From NCBI GenBank assembly GCA_910584475.1, contig CAJUBD010000013.1:44742-108741 (forward strand): a stretch of 64,000 nucleotides of DNA, read 5' to 3'. This DNA comes from an uncultured Treponema sp. (GTDB taxonomy: Bacteria > Spirochaetota > Spirochaetia > Treponematales > Treponemataceae). Position numbers and translations under genes: made by a program. The notes beneath the pieces were generated by a model. The model was not told the origin of the DNA. It searched no databases and saw nothing but the letters and a program-made list of their open reading frames with translations. How positions within the stretch are numbered: position 1 is the stretch's first letter; each line of letters starts with the position of its first letter. Positions 43,570 to 51,200 of this stretch are shown piece after piece.

Positions 43570-46335
43570 ATGACATTCGCACAGAAAATTCTCGAAGCGG
43601 CGGAAGAAGGAATCGTACTTCTCAAAAACGAGCGCGGAACGCTTCCGATTGGCGCGGACGAACGCGTCAGCGTTTTTGGCAGAGGACAGTTCGACTTTCT
43701 AAAATGCGGGCTTGGTTCTGGTGGCTCAGTTCACGCTCCATATTCCACGAATTTGATCGAAAATCTTCCCAACGCAAATCCCGAACTTTCTAAAATCTAC
43801 GCCCAATGGATAAAAGAAAATCCGTTCGACAACGGAAGCGGCGGCTGGGCGGCTGAACCCTTTTGCCAAAAGGAAATGCCGATTACAAAAGAACTCGCTC
43901 TTGAAGCTGCGAAGGTTTCTCAAAAGGCGGTGGTCGTAATCACGCGCAACGCCGGCGAAGACAAAGACTTGCTTTCGCAAAAAGGCTCGTATTTTCTTAC
44001 CGACGAGGAAATTCAAAATATAAAGAATATTTCGGCCGCGTTTGAAAAAGTCGCAATCATATTCAACACTTGCGGAATCATCGACATGGCTTGGATGCAA
44101 GACGATGAATTTTTTCGACACATCACGGCAATCGTTTATGCTTGGCAGGGCGGACAGGAAGCAGGCCGCGCCACGGCGAATGTCTTGCTTGGCAAGACTA
44201 ATCCAAGCGGAAAACTTTCCGACACAATCGCGCGCTCAATAGACGACTATCCTTCCACAAAAAATTTCGCAGACACGCTCGAAACTTTTTATTGCGAGGA
44301 CATCTTCGTTGGCTACAGATTTTTCAACACGTTCGCCCGCGAAAAAATTCTGTATCCGTTCGGATTCGGACTTTCGTATACGCAATTCAAAGTGGAATTT
44401 TCCAAGGCGAATTTCGATGGAAAAACAATTTCAATTTCTGCGCACGTAAAAAATATCGGAAGCGTCGCCGGAAAGGAAGTCGTTCAAATTTATGCCGAAG
44501 CGCCGCAGGGAAAATTGGGAAAGGCGGCGCGAGTTTTGGCGGCGTTCAAAAAAACTTCGCTCTTGCAAGCGGGGCAAGAAGAAACAATTTCTCTTTCATT
44601 TGAAATTGGCTCGCTCGCTTCTTACGACGACAGCGGTGCAAGCGGAAACAGATTCTGTCGCGTTCTTGAGGCGGGGGAATATTTTTTCTATGGCGGAACG
44701 GATGTTTCAAGCGCACAAAAAATTTCGTTTGCCGCAAGCGATTCGCTTTTTATTGAAAATCAAATCGTCGTGGAAAAATTGCAATCCGCGCTCGCTCCCA
44801 TAGATTTGTTCAAGCGAATAAAAGTCGGCGAAAAACTCGACAACGGAAATTATAAAATCGAATGGGAAGATGTGCCGCGCCGTGAATACGACATTGCGAA
44901 AAGAATAGAAGAAAAAATGCCGCGCGAAATTCTTTTCACTGGAAACGCTGGAATAAAATTCGCCGACATTCTTTCAGGAAAAAATTCGCTCGATGAATTT
45001 GTCGCGCAGTTGACCGATGAAGAATTGGCGACGTTTGTGCGCGGCGAAGGAATGTGCAGCCGAAAAGTTACGATGGGGGTGGCATCCGCATTCGGCGGCG
45101 TGAGCAAGGCTCTTTACGAATACGGTGTTCCCGTGGCATCTTGCGCGGACGGCCCATCAGGCGTTCGGATGGACACAGGAAAAGAAGCGTCCTTGATGCC
45201 AATCGGAACTTTGCTTGCTTGCACTTGGAATCCGAATTTGGTGGAAGAGCTGATGCGATTTGAAGGCGAAGAAATTCGCGCAAACGAAGTGGACACGATT
45301 TTAGGACCTGGAATCAACATTCACAGAAATCCGCTCGGCGGGCGCAACTTTGAATATTATTCTGAAGATCCGCTTTTGACAGGAATGATGACGCTTGCGA
45401 CAGTCAGGGGAATCGCTTCAAGCGGCGCTCATGCCACGATAAAGCATTTTGCCGCTAACAGCCGCGAAACTTCAAGGCGCAAAAATAATTCTATTATGTC
45501 AGAGCGGGCGGCGCGCGAAATTTATTTGAAAGCGTTTGAGATGGCGGTAAAAGAAGGCGACGTGCGTTCGATTATGTCAAGCTACAATTTGATAAACGGA
45601 ATTCAAGCTGCTTCAAATTTCGATTTGAACACGACGATTTTGCGCGGCGAATGGAATTACAAAGGGCTTGTGATGACTGACTGGTGGGCGACGATGAACG
45701 ACTGCGCGAATGGCGGCGAAGCCAGTTTGAAAAATATGGCGCAAATGGTGTGCGCGCGAAACGACATTTACATGGTCTGCGACAACGACGCGGCGGAGAA
45801 AGACGGAAACAACGACAACATCAAAGCGGCTCTCGAGCAAGGCTCGCTTACCCGCGCGCAACTTCAAATATGTGCAAAAGATGTGCTGAACTTTTTGAAA
45901 AATTCTCTCGTCGCAAAACGTCCGCTTCGTTCGCTGGACGACATACTTTCGTTTGAGCCAAGCATTTCCGAAGCGGAAGACGGAAAGTCGGTCGCAGAAG
46001 AAAACTGCAAATTTATGAAAAACGGCGAAACAAAAAGCCTCATAAAAGTCGCGGAAGAAGGCGTGTATAACTTTTTGGCTTTGTATTCAAAGCCAAGCGA
46101 CGGCACGGTTTCGCAGTCAGTGTGCAATTTGAAAATCAACGGTCGCGACGCACTCAGCCTCGACTGCCGCACCACCGAAGGAAAGACCGTGGGCGCATTG
46201 ATTGGACTTGTGAAACTAGCGGCGGGCATTTACGAAGTTACGCTCGAACACACGAAGCCAGGAATAAAAATAGAATTTCTCGGATTTTCGCGGCGCATCT
46301 CCAGCGCGACCGGAATCATGTTTATGAAAGATTGA
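43570..46335 (+). CDS. Glycoside hydrolase family 3 beta-glucosidase-type enzyme with swapped domain order
   Basis: 921 residues from ATG 43570 (GGAG upstream; the promoter excludes the earlier ATG). The alpha/beta sandwich domain usually found second in GH3 comes first (EGIVLLKNERGTLPI ... GRATANVLLGKTNPSGKLSDT), then the Fn3-like domain (GKEVVQIYAEAP), and then the TIM-barrel domain (ADGPSGVRMDTG ... KHFAANSRETSRRKNNS ... GLVMTDWW) with nucleophile Asp704. A C-terminal beta region follows. This permuted layout is known from Ruminococcus and Butyrivibrio beta-glucosidases. No signal peptide, so it probably acts on imported gluco-oligosaccharides in the cytoplasm. Substrate specificity is inferred only from the family. 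Confidence 0.88.
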   Translation: MTFAQKILEAAEEGIVLLKNERGTLPIGADERVSVFGRGQFDFLKCGLGSGGSVHAPYSTNLIENLPNANPELSKIYAQWIKENPFDNGSGGWAAEPFCQKEMPITKELALEAAKVSQKAVVVITRNAGEDKDLLSQKGSYFLTDEEIQNIKNISAAFEKVAIIFNTCGIIDMAWMQDDEFFRHITAIVYAWQGGQEAGRATANVLLGKTNPSGKLSDTIARSIDDYPSTKNFADTLETFYCEDIFVGYRFFNTFAREKILYPFGFGLSYTQFKVEFSKANFDGKTISISAHVKNIGSVAGKEVVQIYAEAPQGKLGKAARVLAAFKKTSLLQAGQEETISLSFEIGSLASYDDSGASGNRFCRVLEAGEYFFYGGTDVSSAQKISFAASDSLFIENQIVVEKLQSALAPIDLFKRIKVGEKLDNGNYKIEWEDVPRREYDIAKRIEEKMPREILFTGNAGIKFADILSGKNSLDEFVAQLTDEELATFVRGEGMCSRKVTMGVASAFGGVSKALYEYGVPVASCADGPSGVRMDTGKEASLMPIGTLLACTWNPNLVEELMRFEGEEIRANEVDTILGPGINIHRNPLGGRNFEYYSEDPLLTGMMTLATVRGIASSGAHATIKHFAANSRETSRRKNNSIMSERAAREIYLKAFEMAVKEGDVRSIMSSYNLINGIQAASNFDLNTTILRGEWNYKGLVMTDWWATMNDCANGGEASLKNMAQMVCARNDIYMVCDNDAAEKDGNNDNIKAALEQGSLTRAQLQICAKDVLNFLKNSLVAKRPLRSLDDILSFEPSISEAEDGKSVAEENCKFMKNGETKSLIKVAEEGVYNFLALYSKPSDGTVSQSVCNLKINGRDALSLDCRTTEGKTVGALIGLVKLAAGIYEVTLEHTKPGIKIEFLGFSRRISSATGIMFMKD

Positions 46336-46360
46336 CGGAAATATAAATTCGGCTTATACT
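46332..46360 (+). promoter_or_regulatory. Promoter of the amino-acid ABC transporter genes
   Basis: -35 TTGACG (46332-46337, overlapping the GH3 stop), 17-bp spacer, -10 TATACT (46355-46360). Predicted start at about 46367, exactly at an ATG. Confidence 0.75.
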
Positions 46361-46366
46361 TATGTA

Positions 46367-46474
46367 ATGAATATTGAAGACAGCGATAATTGATGTCCTT
46401 GTCTTCAATTTGGGTTTGTTTCAAAAACTCGCCAATACATTGCGATTTCTCATTATGTGCGAAATCGCATTTTT
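46367..46474 (+). promoter_or_regulatory. Leader with 8-codon ORF and terminator-like hairpin (candidate attenuator)
   Basis: Starting at the predicted transcription start: ATG 46367 opens a mini-ORF of 8 codons (MNIEDSDN, stop TGA 46391-46393). A 9-bp stem TTGAAGACA/TGTCTTCAA (46374-46382 with 46400-46408) overlaps it. Further down, TGCGATTTC/GAAATCGCA (46441-46449 with 46461-46469) followed by TTTTT forms a terminator 15 nt before the transporter start codon. Attenuation is inferred. Confidence 0.5.
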
Positions 46475-46488
46475 ACAGTGGAATGAAA

Positions 46489-47238
46489 ATGTCGGATTGT
46501 ATTTTTCAGGCGCACGGCGTAAAAAAATCTTTCGGCGCGAATTTGATTTTGAACGGAATCGATTTGTCAGTGAAGCGCGGAGACGTGATCGCAATCATCG
46601 GACCAAGCGGAGGCGGAAAGACGACGCTTTTGCGTTGCCTGAATTTTTTGGAAAAAGCAGACGAAGGAATTCTGAATTTCGACGGAATGGAAGTGAAATT
46701 GAATTCGGCGAACAAAAAAAGCATAAAACGGATTCGGCGAAAAACTGGATTCGTTTTTCAAAATTACAATTTGTTCCAAAATAAAAACGCGCTCGCGAAC
46801 ATCACGCTCGGTTTGACAGTCGCGCGAAAAATGAAAAAAGATGCCGCCGAAGAAATCGGAAAAAAACTTTTGGCGCGAGTCGGACTTTCCGACAAAATGA
46901 AAAATTTTCCGAATGAACTTTCGGGCGGCCAACAACAACGGCTTGCGATTGCGCGTGCGCTTGCCTGCGATCCGGAAATAATTTTTTTTGACGAGCCGAC
47001 CAGCGCGCTTGATCCTGAACTTACAGGCGAAGTGCTCGAGGTGATGAGGCAACTCGCCGAAGACGGAATGACGATGATTGTCGTCACGCACGAAATGAAT
47101 TTCGCTCGAAACGTTTCTACGCAAACGATTTTTATGGAAGGCGGACAAATCGTGGAAAGCGGCGCGACAAAAGAATTTTTTTCATCGCCGCAAAAAGCGC
47201 GGACAAAAGAATTTTTGAATTCAATATTAAATCAATAG
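46489..47238 (+). CDS. Polar amino-acid ABC transporter ATP-binding protein
   Basis: 249 residues from ATG 46489 (GTGGA upstream; ATG 46483 is equally possible). Walker A GPSGGGKTT, Q-loop VFQNYNLFQNKNALANI, signature LSGGQQQRLAIARAL, Walker B IIFFDEPTSALDPEL, His switch VVTHEMNFA: the GlnQ/HisP-type pattern of amino-acid importers. It energises uptake together with a permease and the binding protein encoded 34 nt downstream. No permease gene is adjacent. Expression is probably controlled by the leader described above. Confidence 0.9.
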   Translation: MSDCIFQAHGVKKSFGANLILNGIDLSVKRGDVIAIIGPSGGGKTTLLRCLNFLEKADEGILNFDGMEVKLNSANKKSIKRIRRKTGFVFQNYNLFQNKNALANITLGLTVARKMKKDAAEEIGKKLLARVGLSDKMKNFPNELSGGQQQRLAIARALACDPEIIFFDEPTSALDPELTGEVLEVMRQLAEDGMTMIVVTHEMNFARNVSTQTIFMEGGQIVESGATKEFFSSPQKARTKEFLNSILNQ

Positions 47239-47272
47239 AATTTTTAAGAATAATAAGGATATGGAGGAAAAA

Positions 47273-48070
47273 ATGAAAGAGATCTTTTCAAGATTGCTTT
47301 TTGTCACAGGAATTTTTTTAGTCGCAATTTCGATTTGTTCCTGCCGAAAGAAGCAACCGCTTGATTTGCTCGAACAAATCAAGCGGCGCGGTGAAATCAC
47401 GATTGCCATGGAAGGCGTTTGGTCGCCGTGGACTTATCACGATGAAAATGACGAACTCGTCGGATTCGATGTGGAAGTCGCCAAGGCAATCGCGCAGAAA
47501 CTCGGCGTTCGCGCAAAATTTGCAGAAGTGGAATGGGATGGAATTTTCGCGGGAATGGATTCGAAGCGTTACGACATCGCTTTGAACGGCGTGGAAATTA
47601 CTTCGGAGCGCGAACAGAAATATGACTTTTCAATTCCTTACGGCTACATTCACACCGCGCTCATCGTGCGCAGCGACAATTCGGAAATAAATTCCTTCGA
47701 AGATTTGAAAGGGAAAACTTCCACGAATTCGCTTGGAAGCACTTATGCGGACTTGGCGGAAAGTTATGGCGCGAACATCATCACAATCGACACGCTTGAA
47801 GAAACGATTCAACTTGTCGAGCACAGGCGCGCGCATGCCACGCTGAACGCCGACGTGAGTTTTATGGACTACCTCAAAGCGCATCCAGATGCGCCGGTGA
47901 AAATAGTCGCGCTCACGGAAGACTCTTCACGAATCGCAATTCCAATTCGCAAAGGAAAAGAAACCGAAACGCTAAAAGCCGCGCTGAATTCTGCAATCGA
48001 AGAACTTCGCGCGGAAGGAACGCTTTCGGAAATTTCAGAAAAATATTTTGGAAAGGACATAGCAAAGTAA
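47273..48070 (+). CDS. Amino-acid ABC transporter substrate-binding lipoprotein (SBP family 3)
   Basis: 265 residues from ATG 47273 (GGAGG 5 nt upstream). N-terminus has a lipoprotein signal with lipobox ICSC (Cys about 23). The body is a family 3 solute-binding protein: IKRRGEITIAMEGVWSPWTYHDE, LVGFDVEVAKAIAQKLG, DIALNGVEITSEREQKYDFSIPY, and GSTYADLAESYGANIITID. The last conserved segment, EELRAEGTLSEISEKYFGKD, is typical. Binds a polar amino acid (identity unknown) in the periplasm and hands it to the transporter. The set lacks its permease here. Confidence 0.9.
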   Translation: MKEIFSRLLFVTGIFLVAISICSCRKKQPLDLLEQIKRRGEITIAMEGVWSPWTYHDENDELVGFDVEVAKAIAQKLGVRAKFAEVEWDGIFAGMDSKRYDIALNGVEITSEREQKYDFSIPYGYIHTALIVRSDNSEINSFEDLKGKTSTNSLGSTYADLAESYGANIITIDTLEETIQLVEHRRAHATLNADVSFMDYLKAHPDAPVKIVALTEDSSRIAIPIRKGKETETLKAALNSAIEELRAEGTLSEISEKYFGKDIAK

Positions 48071-48079
48071 AATAAATGT

Positions 48080-48186
48080 TTTAAAATCAGCAACTAAAAT
48101 GGTACGCAACTCTTGCGACTTGCTACAGAGTTTGCAAAGCAAGCTCTAGTTAAATCAAACGGCGCGAGTTTGACCGTTTGATTTAA
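48080..48186. repeat. Hairpin repeat module upstream of carB
   Basis: Begins with TTTTAAAATCAGCAACTAAA, the same start as the modules at 53-55 kb, then AGAGTTTGC/GCAAGCTCT (48127-48147) and TTAAATCAAACGG/CCGTTTGATTTAA (48150-48162 with 48174-48186, perfect 13 bp). No gene. Confidence 0.75.
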
Positions 48187-48212
48187 ACATTTGCTTTAAC
48201 TTCGTTTCCCTC

Positions 48213-48246
48213 TAGTCAAACTTCCGAAAATTCGCTACAATATACT
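48213..48246 (+). promoter_or_regulatory. carB promoter region, leaderless or near-leaderless
   Basis: Two overlapping -10 candidates: TACAAT 48236-48241 (with TAGTCA 17 bp upstream at 48213-48218) and TATACT 48241-48246, which lies 6 nt before ATG 48253. No Shine-Dalgarno. Confidence 0.55.
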
Positions 48247-48252
48247 TTTAGT

Positions 48253-51200
48253 ATGCCTTTAAACAAAAATATCCACAAAGTCATGGTGATCGGCTCAGGT
48301 CCGATTGTCATTGGTCAGGCGGCGGAATTCGACTACGCCGGAACTCAAGCGTGCAAGGCGCTCAAGGAACAAGGATTGGAAGTCGTCCTTGTCAATTCAA
48401 ATCCTGCCACGTTGATGACGGATCATTCTATGGCGGACGCGATTTACATTGAGCCGCTCATTCCCGAAGTCATCGAGCGAATCATTCTCAAAGAAAAGCC
48501 GGATTCGCTTTTGTCCACTTTGGGCGGACAGACGGGCTTGACGCTTTCAATGGAATTGGCGAAAAGCGGATTTTTGGAAAAGAACGGCGTGCGACTTTTG
48601 GGCGCGGTTCCCGAAACGATTGACAAGGCAGAAGACCGCCAAATGTTCAAGGACACGATGCTTTCGATTGGCGAGCCTTGCATTCCTTCAAAGGTAGTTA
48701 CAAATTACGAAGACGCGCAAGAATTCGTCAAAAATGAAATTGGCTTTCCCGCGATAATTCGGCCCGCGTTTACGCTCGGCGGCACTGGCGGCGGCATCTG
48801 CTACAATGAATCCGATTTGAACGAAATTGCGCACAACGGCTTGCATCGTTCGCCCATCCATCAGATTCTCGTGGAAAAATGCATTTCAGGCTGGAAGGAA
48901 ATTGAGTTTGAAGTGATGCGGGATTCTGCTGGAAATGTAATCACGGTTTGTTCGATGGAAAATTTCGATCCGGTCGGCATACATACCGGAGATTCGATCG
49001 TAATCGCGCCGGCGGTTACTCTTTCCGACAAAGAGTATCAAATGCTTCGCACCGCCGCGCTCAACATAATTTCCGCGCTGAAAATCGAAGGCGGGTGCAA
49101 CTGCCAGTTCGCGCTGAATCCTGAAAGTTTTGAATACGCCGTAATCGAAGTGAATCCACGCGTTTCGCGTTCTTCCGCTTTGGCTTCAAAGGCGACCGGC
49201 TATCCGATTGCGAAAGTGGCAGCTCTTATTGCGATTGGCTACACTCTCGATGAAATCCAGAATTTCGTTACGAAAAAAACGGCGGCTTGCTTCGAGCCGG
49301 TTTTGGATTATGTCGTGGTCAAATTTCCGAAATTTCCCTTCGACAAATTTGTTTATGCCGCGCGAAAATTGGGAACGCAGATGAAGGCGACTGGCGAAGT
49401 GATGGCAATCGGACGGACGTTTGAAGAAGCCTTGATGAAAGCGGTTCGCGGTGCGGAAATCGGAGTTGATTCGCTCAACTTGCCAGCGTTCGCGCAAGAA
49501 AGTGACGACAAAATTCGCGAGCGCGTGGGCGAATGCACAGACCAAAGGCTTTTCGCGATTTTCCAGGCTTTGAAGCGAAAAATCATGAGCGTCGCCGAAA
49601 TCCATCAGGCTACGATGATTGACGAATGGTTCTTGGAAAAGTTGAATCTGCTTGTGGCGATGGAAGAAAATTTTGCCGCAATAAAAAATGGCGAGCGCGA
49701 TTTCACTCAGGAATTTTATCTTGAGGCGAAACGTCTCGGCTATCCTGATATTGTAATCGAAAAGCTTACGGGAAGAAAAATTGTAGGTGCGAGCGGAAAT
49801 CTTGCCGAAGAAAATTTGGCGCGGGAAATTCTCGCGGGGAATTCTGGCGCGAGTTTTTGCGCTAGCGAAAACTCGGTAAGTTCGCGAAGCGAACGACAAG
49901 TGGCGCATGTTCCGCATTCTTACAAAATGGTTGACACTTGTGCGGGCGAATTCAACGCGGAAACTCCGTACTTTTATGGCGGCTTCGGCGAGGAAAACGA
50001 AGCGGCAAAATTTTTGGAAGAATTGCACGGTGGAAAAAGCGCGGACGGCGTGGTTTCGACAGACCGTGCCACCGCAAATGCCGCGAGTTTTTGCGCTAGC
50101 GAAAACTCGGTAAGTTCGCGAAGCGAACGACAAAATAAAACAATCGTCGTGCTTGGCTCAGGTCCGATTCGAATTGGGCAGGGAATTGAATTCGACTACG
50201 CTTCGGTTCAATGCGTTTGGTCGCTCAAAAAACTTGGCTACGAAGTCGCAATCATCAACAACAATCCCGAAACCGTTTCCACGGATTTTGACACGGCGGA
50301 CAGACTTTACTTCGAGCCGCTTACTCCTGAGGACGTGATGGGCGTGATTGCAACGGAAAAGCCGCTCGGCGTGGTGGTGGCGTTCGGCGGCGGCACTGCG
50401 ATTAAACTCGCGAACTTTTTGGATTCGCAGGGAATCCGCATTCTGGGAACGAGCGCGGACGCGATTGATTTGGCGGAAGACCGCGAGCGTTTCGACGAAC
50501 TTTGCGAACGGCTCAGCATCAAGCGTCCGAAAGGTTTGACAGTCCTCACGCTGGACGAGGCTTTGGACGCGACTGCGAAACTGGGTTATCCTGTCTTGTT
50601 GCGGCCGAGTTATGTTTTGGGCGGACAGAATATGATTGTCGCGTTTAATGACGACGATGTTCGCGAATATATGAAAATAATTTTGTCGCACGGAATTGAA
50701 AATCCGATTTTGATTGACCAATATATGATGGGAATCGAACTGGAAGTGGACGGCATTTGCGACGGCGAGGACGTGCTCATTCCTGGAATCATGGAACACA
50801 TCGAACGCACGGGAATCCATTCGGGCGATTCAATTGCCGTTTATCCGAGTTGGAATTTGAACGACGTTCTCCGCGAAAAAATCGTAAATCAAAGCCGCGA
50901 CCTTGCGCTCCGTCTTGGCACGAAAGGTTTGGTGAACATTCAATATTTGATTTACAACAACGACCTTTATATCATCGAAGTGAATCCGCGTTCAAGCCGA
51001 ACCGTTCCTTACATTTCAAAAGTGACGGGCGTTCCGATGGTTGAGCTGGCGACTCGCGCGATGCTCGGCGAAAAAATTCGCGACATGGGATACGGCACGG
51101 GTCTTTACAAAATTCCGCCGTATTTCGCGGTGAAAGTTCCGGTTTTCAGTTTTGAAAAATTGATGGACGTGGACACGCATTTGGGACCTGAAATGAAATC

